Positions 1-5,597 of a DNA stretch of 5,597 nucleotides are shown here, piece after piece. How positions within the stretch are numbered: position 1 is the stretch's first letter; the number at the start of each line of letters is the position of its first letter. The position numbers were made by a program, and so were the translations under genes. The notes beneath the pieces were generated by a model. That model was not told the DNA's origin. It saw only the letters and a list, made by a program, of their open reading frames with translations, and did no database searches. The DNA comes from Nanobdellota archaeon (GTDB lineage: Archaea > Nanobdellota > Nanobdellia > SCGC-AAA011-G17 > VGLX01), in NCBI GenBank assembly GCA_018894775.1, contig JAHIPG010000198.1:1-5597 (forward strand). The letters are read 5' to 3'.

Positions 1-2
1 GG

Positions 3-302
3 AAAATAGCAAAATATACCAAGAACCTAAAGTTCAACGGATATAAGATAGATGGATGGAAATGCCCGAATTGTAAAGAGGAATACTACAATCCTGAAAA
101 AGCACAAAAGATACTATTGCTAAATAAGTTAAAAAAACAGAAATTCCATCTAAAGTTAAGCAGGATTAGAAGTAATCTTATATTAAGGATACCTAAAGAG
201 GTAAGTGATGCATTAAACCTCCATAAAGGAGAAAATGTAGAATTCAGCCTAAAAGATTGTAATGAGATGGTGATACAGCCTATAACGGCGAATAAGAAAT
301 AA
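3..302 (+). CDS. Zinc-ribbon (YgiT-like) plus AbrB/SpoVT-type DNA-binding protein, 5' partial
   Basis: The reading frame is open from the left edge to the TAA at 300-302, leaving 99 residues; the true start and probably the first CxxC of the zinc ribbon lie outside the window. Residues 19-35 of the visible part read WKCPNC followed by KEEYYNPEKAQKI, the usual second half of a YgiT/MqsA-type zinc ribbon. A basic linker follows. From about residue 54 comes an AbrB/MazE/SpoVT swapped-hairpin domain: SNLILRIPKEV, then DALNLHKGENVEF, ending in a short strand with MVIQP. Proteins of this fused type are usually antitoxin-like or autoregulating transcription factors; that role is inferred from family only, and no toxin partner is visible. 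A TTG at 117 could be taken as a start, but it would cut off the conserved zinc-ribbon half, so it is unlikely. The codons are AT-rich (CTA, TTA, ATA), unlike nrdJ. Confidence 0.8.
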   Translation, partial: KIAKYTKNLKFNGYKIDGWKCPNCKEEYYNPEKAQKILLLNKLKKQKFHLKLSRIRSNLILRIPKEVSDALNLHKGENVEFSLKDCNEMVIQPITANKK

Positions 303-310
303 TTTCTTTT
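303..310 (+). terminator. Possible T-rich terminator after the AbrB-type gene
   Basis: A pyrimidine run, TTTCTTTT, follows the stop codon immediately. Archaeal intrinsic termination commonly uses such T-rich tracts without a strong hairpin. A short inverted repeat (TTTTC at 307-311, GAAAA at 318-322) overlaps it, but the arms are only five base pairs. The call is weak and rests on position and composition. Confidence 0.25.
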
Positions 311-323
311 CTCAAGGGAAAAC

Positions 324-333
324 TATAAAAATA
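324..333 (+). promoter_or_regulatory. Archaeal TATA box for the nrdJ operon
   Basis: TATAAAAATA is preceded by purine-rich GGGAAAAC, a plausible BRE. With the usual 25 or so bases from box centre to initiation, transcription would start near 353-357, giving a leader of roughly 15-20 bases before the nrdJ ATG at 372. It is the only good TATA-like element in the 69-base gap and would drive the whole four-gene operon. No operator or NrdR-type box was recognised. Confidence 0.6.
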
Positions 334-360
334 CGCATTTACTTCTTATAGCTTAGGAAA

Positions 361-364
361 GAGG
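361..364 (+). promoter_or_regulatory. Ribosome binding site of nrdJ
   Basis: GAGG inside AAAGAGGAT sits seven bases before the ATG at 372. This supports that start, which also gives a protein beginning right at its ATP-cone domain. Confidence 0.6.
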
Positions 365-371
365 ATAATTA

Positions 372-3300
372 ATGAGTATATCTAAAATTAAAAAGCGTGA
401 TGGGAAGACTGTAAAGTTTGATTCTAAAAAGATTGCTGTTTCTGTTTATAATGCTTTGAAGGCTGTAAAGCGTGATGATGAGAAGCTTGCTAAGAAGGTT
501 TCTGATGAGATTGTCAAGGATTTGGAGAAGATTTTCAAGATTCGGCAAACTCCCGAGGTTAAAGATGTTCAGAATATGGTTGAGGAGATTCTTATGAAGA
601 ATGGTCTGTCTAAGGCTGCCAGGGTTTTCAGGGAGAAGAATAAGGAAGAGAGGAAAGTGGAGGAGTTTTTGGATGTTCCTTTGAAGGTTTCTCTTAACGC
701 AACCAGAGTCTTGGAAAAAAGATATCTGTTGAAAGATTCTAAGGGTAATATTATTGAGAAGACTGAGGATATGTTTAAACGAGTATCAAAGAATATTGCT
801 AAAGTAGAAAAAAAGGATAGGGCTAAGTGGGAGAAAGAGTTTTACACCATAATGGCAAAGTTAGAGTTCCTGCCTAATAGTCCTACTTTGATGAATGCTG
901 GTACTGATCTTGGATTGTTGTCAGCTTGCGTCGTAATACCAATTGAGGATTCTTTGAAGAGTATTTTTGATGCGCTTAAGACTGCAGCATTGGTTCAGCA
1001 GGCTGGTGCCGGTACTGGTTTTACTTTTTCGCATATCAGGCCTAAAGGGGATATGGTGCAGAGCACAAAAGGTATTGCATCCGGTCCTGTCTCTTTTATC
1101 AGTATTTTTGACAGGATGACTAATGTTATCAAGAAGGGTTCCAGAAGGCGTGGAGCTAACATGGGTATCCTGAGGGTTGATCATCCTGATATTATTGAGT
1201 TCATAACTTCTAAATCAGGAAATGAATCTTTCTCTAATTTTAATTTTTCCATCGGTATTACTGATGATTTTATGAAAGCTGTTAAGAAGAATAATGATTA
1301 CAATCTTATCAATCCCAGGACTGGTAAGGCTGCTGGTAAGCTTAATGCTTCCGGAATTTTTGATATGATTTGCACTTATGCCTGGCGTACTGGTGATCCT
1401 GGATTAGTTTTCCTGGATAAGATCAACAGCAAGAATCCTTTGAAGAAAAATCTGGGAGACATTGAGGCAACTAATCCTTGTGTTGCGGGGAATGCTTTAG
1501 TATCTACAGATAAGGGCTTAGAAAGGTTTGAGGATTTGGTCAACGCAGGCCATCAAAGCGTAAGTGTTCTTACTGATAATAGAGTTCCTATTAAGGTTTC
1601 TAATGGTCATATGGCTCAGTATCTTCTTATGAAGGAGCAGAATGCTGTAAAATTGTGTAACACAACTGCATTGTTTGATTCTGGTATAAAGCAGACATTA
1701 AAACTAATAACAAAATCAGGTTATGAATTAGTAGCAACTCCTGATCATAAGATAATGACTTCTGATGGTTGGGTAAGGATGGAGAATCTTACTGAAGATC
1801 ATAAGGTATTACTTCAATGTAAAGAAGGCAAATTTAATCAAGATTATAGACTGCTATTCACACCTAAGAATATAATCAAAGGAAAGAACGGAAGGACTTA
1901 TACATTTAATATGCCTAAAAAGTGGTCTAAAGAATTAGGTCAGATTATTGGATGGCTTGTTGGAGATGGGCACTTTAGTTATGGAAAAGATTGTAGAGTT
2001 GCTTGGATATTCGGCAAGAAAGATTATCCTGTTATGGATTACTTTAAACCTATCCTGGAGGATATTTATGATGGTAAACCTACTGAACAACTTAAAGATA
2101 GGGATGTTAGATGTTTGACTTTCCATTCTAAGTTCTTTGCAGATTTTTTTATGAAACTTGGTGTTAAGCCTGTATGTGCTGATGAAAAAGAAGTTCCTAA
2201 TTCCATATTTACTGCCCCTAAAGAGGCTGTTATAGGATTCTTACAGGGATTGTTTACAGCGGATGGGACTGTTAATTATATTAAAGATAAATCTTCTTAT
2301 GTGAGATTGACTTCTAAGTCTGAAAAGTTGCTTAAACAGGTACAGTTGCTTTTGCTTAATTTGGGTATAAAATCAAAAATTTATAGCAGGCATAGGAAAC
2401 CTCAGAAGAAATTTTTCTACACTACGGTAAAAGGTGAAAAAAGAGAATACTTGACAGACGGTATTCTTTTTGAGTTGGAGGTAAGTAAAGACAGTGTTTT
2501 AAAGTTTTTAGATAATGTAGGATTTTTATGCGGACGTCATGATAGAAAAATCTCTTTGTTAAGGTCAAAATCTTATTATTCAGATTATTTCTTTGATAAG
2601 GTTAAGACTGTTAAAGACCATAAAGAGTTGAGAGTATATGATCTGACTGAGCCTTTGACACATTCTTTCATATCTAATGGGATAATTGTTTCAAATTGTG
2701 GTGAAGTTCCTTTGTATCCTTATGAGAGCTGTAATCTTGGCAGTATTAATCTTTCAAGATTCGTTAAGGATAAGAAGATTGATTGGAATCATCTGAAAGG
2801 TGTCATAAAGACAGCAGTTAGATTCTTAGACAATGTTATTGATGTCAACACGTTTCCATTAAAAGACATGGAATCTATAACCAAATCTAACAGGCGTATC
2901 GGTCTGGGTGTGATGGGTTTTGCAGAAATGCTTATCCAATTGGATATTGCTTATGATTCTAAGGATGCTGTGAATATGGCAGAAAAACTTATGAAGTTCA
3001 TCAACACTGAGGCAGTGAAGGTTTCTGAAGATTTGGCAAAAGAAAAAGGTGTTTTTCCTAATTTTAAGAACAGTTCTTTTAAGAAGAAAAGGCGTAATGT
3101 TGCTGTTACAACTATAGCTCCTACTGGTAGTATCAGTATTATTGCTGGCTGCAGTTCTGGTATTGAGCCTTTGTTTGCTGTGGCTTTCATCAGGAAAGTT
3201 TTAGGCGGCACTAAGCTGGTTGAGATTAATCCTTATTTTGAGAGGATGGCTAAGGCTAAGGGTTTTTATTCTGAGGAGTTGATGAGTTATATCGCAAGGA

Positions 3301-3665
3301 CTGGTTCTATTCAGAAATTGTTTGAGGTTCCGGATGAAGTAAAGAAGATTTTCCGGTCAGCTTTGGATATTGATCCGGAGTATCATGTGAAGGTTCAGTC
3401 TGCTTTCCAGAGTTATACTGAGAATGCTGTGAGTAAGACTGTAAATCTTCCTAGGGAGGCAACGGTTGAGGATGTTAAGGAGGTCTATTGGCATGCTTTC
3501 AGGTCTGATTGTAAGGGTATTACTGTTTATCGTTATGGCAGTAAGAAAGAGCAGGTATTATATCTTGTCGGTCTCGCCGGTCAGGAAGAAGGGGAGACAT
3601 TGTCTTACATAAGTGCTGAGCCTGAGTATTCCGGCGGTTGCCCAAGTCCGTTTTGTCCGCATTAG
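372..3665 (+). CDS. nrdJ: Adenosylcobalamin-dependent (class II) ribonucleotide reductase precursor with intein
   Basis: This enzyme reduces ribonucleotides to deoxyribonucleotides using adenosylcobalamin to create a thiyl radical; it is cytosolic and works with or without oxygen. The precursor is 1097 residues. Removing an intein at residues 370-775 leaves 691, in the family range. Residues 4-92 form an ATP-cone (KRDGKTVKFD near the start), an allosteric site. The catalytic barrel follows, with SACVV giving C186, the RRRGANMGILRVDHPDI block, the split active-site motif (N368-P369, then C776-G-E778 and C787) and the phosphate-binding loop APTGSIS. By analogy with Thermotoga NrdJ (C134, N320, C322, E324, C333), C776 carries the thiyl radical and C186/C787 are the reducing pair. 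The tail ends GGCPSPFCPH, with C1090 and C1095 as the shuttle cysteines. All expected catalytic residues are present. The gene is first in its operon, three bases before amrS. Class II is inferred from the overall match and the C-terminal Cys pair. Confidence 0.93.
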   Translation: MSISKIKKRDGKTVKFDSKKIAVSVYNALKAVKRDDEKLAKKVSDEIVKDLEKIFKIRQTPEVKDVQNMVEEILMKNGLSKAARVFREKNKEERKVEEFLDVPLKVSLNATRVLEKRYLLKDSKGNIIEKTEDMFKRVSKNIAKVEKKDRAKWEKEFYTIMAKLEFLPNSPTLMNAGTDLGLLSACVVIPIEDSLKSIFDALKTAALVQQAGAGTGFTFSHIRPKGDMVQSTKGIASGPVSFISIFDRMTNVIKKGSRRRGANMGILRVDHPDIIEFITSKSGNESFSNFNFSIGITDDFMKAVKKNNDYNLINPRTGKAAGKLNASGIFDMICTYAWRTGDPGLVFLDKINSKNPLKKNLGDIEATNPCVAGNALVSTDKGLERFEDLVNAGHQSVSVLTDNRVPIKVSNGHMAQYLLMKEQNAVKLCNTTALFDSGIKQTLKLITKSGYELVATPDHKIMTSDGWVRMENLTEDHKVLLQCKEGKFNQDYRLLFTPKNIIKGKNGRTYTFNMPKKWSKELGQIIGWLVGDGHFSYGKDCRVAWIFGKKDYPVMDYFKPILEDIYDGKPTEQLKDRDVRCLTFHSKFFADFFMKLGVKPVCADEKEVPNSIFTAPKEAVIGFLQGLFTADGTVNYIKDKSSYVRLTSKSEKLLKQVQLLLLNLGIKSKIYSRHRKPQKKFFYTTVKGEKREYLTDGILFELEVSKDSVLKFLDNVGFLCGRHDRKISLLRSKSYYSDYFFDKVKTVKDHKELRVYDLTEPLTHSFISNGIIVSNCGEVPLYPYESCNLGSINLSRFVKDKKIDWNHLKGVIKTAVRFLDNVIDVNTFPLKDMESITKSNRRIGLGVMGFAEMLIQLDIAYDSKDAVNMAEKLMKFINTEAVKVSEDLAKEKGVFPNFKNSSFKKKRRNVAVTTIAPTGSISIIAGCSSGIEPLFAVAFIRKVLGGTKLVEINPYFERMAKAKGFYSEELMSYIARTGSIQKLFEVPDEVKKIFRSALDIDPEYHVKVQSAFQSYTENAVSKTVNLPREATVEDVKEVYWHAFRSDCKGITVYRYGSKKEQVLYLVGLAGQEEGETLSYISAEPEYSGGCPSPFCPH
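1479..2696 (+). mobile_element. Intein with LAGLIDADG homing endonuclease inside nrdJ
   Basis: This in-frame 406-residue insertion (residues 370-775 of the precursor) is removed by protein splicing. It starts with C370 in CVAGNALVST (block A) and ends with S774-N775 before C776. Block B is TPDHKI with T456 and H459. Block F runs from VYDLTEP to the end, with D757 and H764. Between them lies a LAGLIDADG endonuclease with both motifs intact: GQIIGWLVGDGH (about 522-533, acidic D532) and GFLQGLFTADGT (about 622-633, acidic D631). The endonuclease therefore looks complete and the element potentially mobile. Exact boundaries follow from restoring the uninterrupted family sequence NPCGEVPLYPYESCNLGS. 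The penultimate residue is Ser, where His is usual. Codon use differs from the exteins, with more ATA and AAA. Proline precedes the insertion, as I recall for the Methanothermobacter RIR1 intein at what seems to be the same site. Confidence 0.93.
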
Positions 3666-3668
3666 AAG

Positions 3669-4673
3669 ATGAAAGAGGCTATGTTCTATAGGAAGTTGAA
3701 AGATGATGTTGTTAAGTGCGAACTCTGTCCTAATTACTGCGTACTAAAAGAAGGAGAATACGGCAAGTGCAGGGCTAGAAAGAATGTTTTTGGGAGATTG
3801 CAATCAATGGTCTATGGCCTGCCTCTGGGTTTTGCTATTGATCCTATTGAAAAAAAACCGTTATTCCATTTCTTGCCAGGAACCAAAATTTTTTCCATAG
3901 GTACTTCCGGCTGTACTTTGCATTGTGATTTTTGTCAGAATCCTGTCTCGCAAGAATATCCTGAGGATGTCCATCCGGTTGGTATGTCTCCTAATGATAT
4001 TGTTGAAAGAGCGATTTACGAGGGTTGTAATAGTATTGCTTATACCTATAACGAGCCGACTACTTTCTATGAGTATGCTTATGATATTGCTAAGATGGCC
4101 AGAAAGAAGGGTTTGAGGAATGTCATGGTGACTAACGGCTTCATTAACCCCGAGCCAACAAAGGAATTATACCAGTATATTGATGCTGCTAATGTTGATC
4201 TTAAGGCTTTTACGGATAAGTTCTATAAGAAATTCTGTCTTGGCAGCTTAAAACCTGTTCTTAACACCTTAAAGCTTTTGAAGAAGATGAACGTCTGGTT
4301 TGAGATCACCAATCTGCTGATGGAAGGTTTGAATGATGATCCTAAGGATATAAAGAAGATGTGTGAGTGGATTAAGAAAGAATTAGGCGTTAATGTTCCT
4401 TTGTTCTTTACCCGTTTTCATCCTGCTTACCGGATGCTTGATAAGCAGCCTACTCCTGTAGAAAAGATTGTAGAGGCTTATGAGATTGCTAAGAAATCTG
4501 GTTTGAAGAATGTGTATACCGGCAACCTTAAGATTGATAAGTATTTCCAGACTTATTGTCCTGAATGCAAAGCTGTTGTTGTTGAGAGGAATTATTTTGA
4601 TGTGATAAAAAACAATTTAAATAATGGCAAGTGCCCAAAATGTAATACTAAGATTGAAGGAGTGTGGGAATGA
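3669..4673 (+). CDS. amrS: AmmeMemoRadiSam system radical SAM protein (AmrS)
   Basis: A 334-residue radical SAM protein of the AmrS family, normally linked to AMMECR1 and MEMO-type proteins; the reaction is not established to my knowledge. The N-terminal Cys cluster typical of the family is present: C17, C20, C24 and C34 in KCELCPNYC and GKCRAR. The iron-sulfur motif is C82-xxx-C86-xx-C89 (CTLHCDFCQN). YTYNEPTTFYEY at about 125-136 is another family signature, and VTNGFI, NVDLKAF and FTRFHPAY follow along the barrel. A C-terminal zinc-ribbon-like piece has C297/C300 and C322/C325. Length is normal. The start at 3669 gives MKEAMFYRKL, matching the family's usual beginning; ATG at 3681 is an alternative but leaves the GAGG only two bases away. 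The gene begins three bases after the nrdJ stop, and its stop overlaps the next gene. Neither AMMECR1 nor MEMO is in the window. Older databases often label such proteins pyruvate formate-lyase activating enzyme, which would be misleading here. Confidence 0.9.
   Translation: MKEAMFYRKLKDDVVKCELCPNYCVLKEGEYGKCRARKNVFGRLQSMVYGLPLGFAIDPIEKKPLFHFLPGTKIFSIGTSGCTLHCDFCQNPVSQEYPEDVHPVGMSPNDIVERAIYEGCNSIAYTYNEPTTFYEYAYDIAKMARKKGLRNVMVTNGFINPEPTKELYQYIDAANVDLKAFTDKFYKKFCLGSLKPVLNTLKLLKKMNVWFEITNLLMEGLNDDPKDIKKMCEWIKKELGVNVPLFFTRFHPAYRMLDKQPTPVEKIVEAYEIAKKSGLKNVYTGNLKIDKYFQTYCPECKAVVVERNYFDVIKNNLNNGKCPKCNTKIEGVWE
4656..4662 (+). promoter_or_regulatory. Ribosome binding site deciding the start of the Cys-rich gene
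   Basis: GAAGGAG within the end of amrS lies seven bases before ATG 4670 and ten before ATG 4673. It favours 4670 and argues against the GTG at 4664, which would leave a single base of spacing. Confidence 0.55.
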
Positions 4674-4870
4674 TGGTTAAATGTGAAAATAAAGGAAAGA
4701 ACTTGGAGATGTGCAACTGTAGTTATGAAGGATGTCCAAGAAAAGGGCTTTGCTGTGAATGTATCAAGCATCATAGGGAGCAGGGTCAGTTGCCTGCATG
4801 CTATTTTCCAGATGATGTGGAAAAGAGTTATGACAGGAGCATTGAGAAGTTTATAGAAACTAACAGATGA
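4670..4870 (+). CDS. Cys-rich small protein, DUF6485-type ('cytosolic protein')
   Basis: This 66-residue soluble protein resembles the small family often labelled only 'cytosolic protein' (DUF6485); no function is known to me. Eight cysteines (C5, C15, C17, C22, C28, C29, C31, C44) and H34-H35 are packed into its first 45 residues, with the recognisable core CNCSYEGCPRKG, CCECIKHHRE, LPACYFP and the tail YDRSIEKFI. The pattern suggests binding of zinc or an iron-sulfur cluster, which is inference. The start is chosen from the ribosome binding site seven bases upstream; ATG at 4673 is a close alternative one residue shorter. The ATGA at 4670-4673 overlaps the amrS stop, so translation is probably coupled to amrS. 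Confidence 0.82.
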   Translation: MMVKCENKGKNLEMCNCSYEGCPRKGLCCECIKHHREQGQLPACYFPDDVEKSYDRSIEKFIETNR

Positions 4871-4965
4871 AGATAACAAAAAAAGAGATAATTAAGATCA
4901 TCTTAGCGATAATAATAGCCTATCTTATAATAAGGTTGATATATGGTTGTCTTCTGCTATTTTGA
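4867..4965 (+). CDS. 32-residue single-span membrane microprotein (hypothetical)
   Basis: A short frame starts at the ATG that overlaps the previous stop (ATGA, 4867-4870) and ends at TGA 4963-4965. The protein starts MKITKKEIIK, a charged, Lys-rich head of about ten residues, then runs hydrophobic to the end (IILAIIIAYLIIRLIYG, then CLLLF), interrupted only by one Arg. This is the layout of a single transmembrane helix with the basic end inside the cell. I recognise no family. The four-base overlap repeats the arrangement between the two preceding genes, which supports real coupled translation. No separate ribosome binding site is evident. Against it, ATA-rich AT-rich sequence yields hydrophobic peptides easily, so conservation would be decisive. 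Confidence 0.5.
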   Translation: MKITKKEIIKIILAIIIAYLIIRLIYGCLLLF

Positions 4966-5019
4966 GTAATCCGTTATAAGTATGTGAATCAAATGAGGTA
5001 ATAGTAAATTATACCCAGA
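4966..5019. other. Convergent intergenic gap
   Basis: These 54 bases separate the end of the plus-strand operon from the end of the minus-strand gene. No clear hairpin or long T-run is seen on either strand, so where the two transcripts end cannot be read from the sequence. A TATA-like GTTATAAGTA at 4973-4982 has no gene downstream of it on the plus strand. Confidence 0.5.
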
Positions 5020-5454
5020 TTATTGCATAGACAAATCATATAATATTTCTGTTGGGATTACAGATTTAAGAACTTCATGATATAATTCTTTTGACCATTC
5101 AAGTTTTTCGAATAAAGGATTATGGGTGGAATGTTTACCTTCTAATAAATCCTTCATGGTTCGTATGCATAGAGAAAGTCTTTGACCGCATATTTCCACA
5201 TAATTAATATTATCATTAATAATTTGTAATTTACAATCATACCATTGGATGCCTATTGAATTTTCAGGTGTACGATAACTAATAGTTGTTATTTGATTTC
5301 TATAAGGTTCAAATATGCTAATCCTATCTTCCCAATGGGGCAAATTATATATCTTATTATGCAAGCCCATATTTATTTCTATAAGTTCTTTCAAATCTGG
5401 GCCATGAATTTCTTCTTGATTCTTATCAACATGCATTAATATTATCCCTTTCAT
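5020..5454 (-). CDS. Hypothetical protein, 144 residues, unrecognised family
   Basis: The frame runs from ATG at 5454 to TAA at 5022-5020 on the minus strand. I do not recognise a family. The protein looks soluble: no signal peptide or membrane segment, mixed charge, many aromatic and His residues, and three cysteines with no metal-binding spacing. The second half (MKDLLEGK through EILYDL) looks helical. An in-frame TAG at 5469-5467 limits the start to ATG 5454 or the Met seven codons in. No Shine-Dalgarno sequence precedes the ATG, but a TATA-like box lies about 28 bases upstream, which fits a leaderless or nearly leaderless message. It is convergent with the nrdJ operon and has its own promoter, so it is probably unrelated in function. 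Codon choice is distinct: all 14 Glu codons are GAA, while GAG dominates in nrdJ. That could mean foreign origin or low expression. Confidence 0.65.
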   Translation of the reverse strand: MKGIILMHVDKNQEEIHGPDLKELIEINMGLHNKIYNLPHWEDRISIFEPYRNQITTISYRTPENSIGIQWYDCKLQIINDNINYVEICGQRLSLCIRTMKDLLEGKHSTHNPLFEKLEWSKELYHEVLKSVIPTEILYDLSMQ

Positions 5455-5477
5455 GATATTAAAATACTATATCTTCT

Positions 5478-5487
5478 ATTTATAAGA
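5478..5487 (-). promoter_or_regulatory. TATA box for the minus-strand hypothetical gene
   Basis: Read on the minus strand this is CTTATAAATA, centred about 28 bases before the ATG at 5454. At the archaeal TATA-to-start distance of about 25 bases, initiation would fall within a few bases of the ATG, giving an essentially leaderless transcript. That agrees with the lack of a ribosome binding site. Confidence 0.5.
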
Positions 5488-5567
5488 ACTACTTTTTACC
5501 TAACGTAATCTAAGCATCCTAGAATCCTCGTTCTACCAATATTTAACCATTAAAAGCCTAAACAAGC

Positions 5568-5583
5568 ATTCTTACGTATGAAT
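5568..5583. repeat. Imperfect 16-base palindrome near right edge
   Basis: ATTCTTACGTATGAAT has arms that match at seven of eight positions around the centre TACGTA. It lies six bases before a plus-strand TATA-like sequence, where an operator could sit. A site of this size can arise by chance in AT-rich DNA, and no regulator is identified. Confidence 0.3.
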
Positions 5584-5589
5584 AATCCG

Positions 5590-5597
5590 TATAAATA
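5590..5597 (+). promoter_or_regulatory. Possible TATA box for a gene beyond the right edge
   Basis: TATAAATA is the last sequence in the window. If real, it would serve a plus-strand gene starting outside and diverging from the minus-strand gene. The rest of 5455-5597 shows no convincing reading frame or RNA gene. The call rests on the motif alone. Confidence 0.3.

Noticed and set aside
921..1184. Minus-strand open frame of 87 codons inside nrdJ
   Set aside because: It lies wholly opposite a strongly conserved part of nrdJ and shows no recognisable domain.
2951..3211. Minus-strand open frame of 86 codons inside nrdJ
   Set aside because: Antisense to the conserved C-terminal extein, including the APTGSIS loop; a shadow frame.
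3669..4673. Reading the radical SAM gene as NrdG or pyruvate formate-lyase activase next to a reductase
   Set aside because: The N-terminal Cys cluster, the YTYNEPT motif and the overall length match AmrS. The neighbour is a class II reductase, which needs no glycyl-radical activase, and there is no NrdD.
4592..4879. Minus-strand open frame of 95 codons
   Set aside because: Antisense to the end of amrS and to the well-supported Cys-rich gene; no domain seen.
5516..5545. Possible tRNA-like stretch, with GGTAGAACGAGGATTC on the minus strand
   Set aside because: No acceptor stem, anticodon arm or CCA-side pairing could be assembled around it; only a loose resemblance to a T-arm.
1..5597. CRISPR array, long repeats or insertion sequence ends
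   Set aside because: No regularly spaced direct repeats, terminal inverted repeats or transposase frames were seen; the intein is the only mobile element.

Overview
The window most likely comes from an archaeon, and its compact AT-rich gene style suggests a DPANN-type lineage such as Woesearchaeota or Pacearchaeota. Two genes have TATA-like boxes at archaeal spacing from their starts. One start has a short Shine-Dalgarno leader, and the other looks leaderless. The gene content fits too: a YgiT-type zinc ribbon joined to an AbrB domain, an adenosylcobalamin-dependent ribonucleotide reductase carrying an intein, and an AmmeMemoRadiSam radical SAM protein. The phylum is an inference; no rRNA or ribosomal protein gene is present to settle it.

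Layout. (1) Positions 3-302 hold the 3' part of a zinc-ribbon/AbrB regulator whose start lies left of the window. (2) A promoter at about 324-364 leads into a tight plus-strand operon of four genes: nrdJ (372-3665, with an intein at 1479-2696), amrS (3669-4673), a Cys-rich DUF6485-type small protein (4670-4870) and a 32-residue hydrophobic microprotein (4867-4965). The genes are separated by 3 bases or overlap by 4, so translational coupling is likely. (3) After a 54-base convergent gap comes an unrecognised minus-strand gene (5020-5454) with its own TATA box. (4) The right edge is non-coding, with an imperfect palindrome beside a TATA-like sequence that may serve a gene beyond the window.

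How the genes relate. NrdJ makes deoxyribonucleotides using adenosylcobalamin and needs no radical-SAM activase, so the adjacent radical SAM gene should not be read as NrdG. The intein interrupts NrdJ directly before the thiyl-radical cysteine and splits the N-x-C-x-E catalytic motif, so enzyme activity must depend on protein splicing. Its penultimate residue is Ser instead of the usual His. The downstream Cys-rich and membrane proteins have no certain function, and their overlap with amrS suggests co-expression with it.

Composition differs across the window. The nrdJ extein and amrS favour AAG, GAG and ATT codons, while the intein and especially the minus-strand gene favour ATA, AAA and GAA. 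This agrees with mobility of the intein and with a different origin or expression level for the minus-strand gene.
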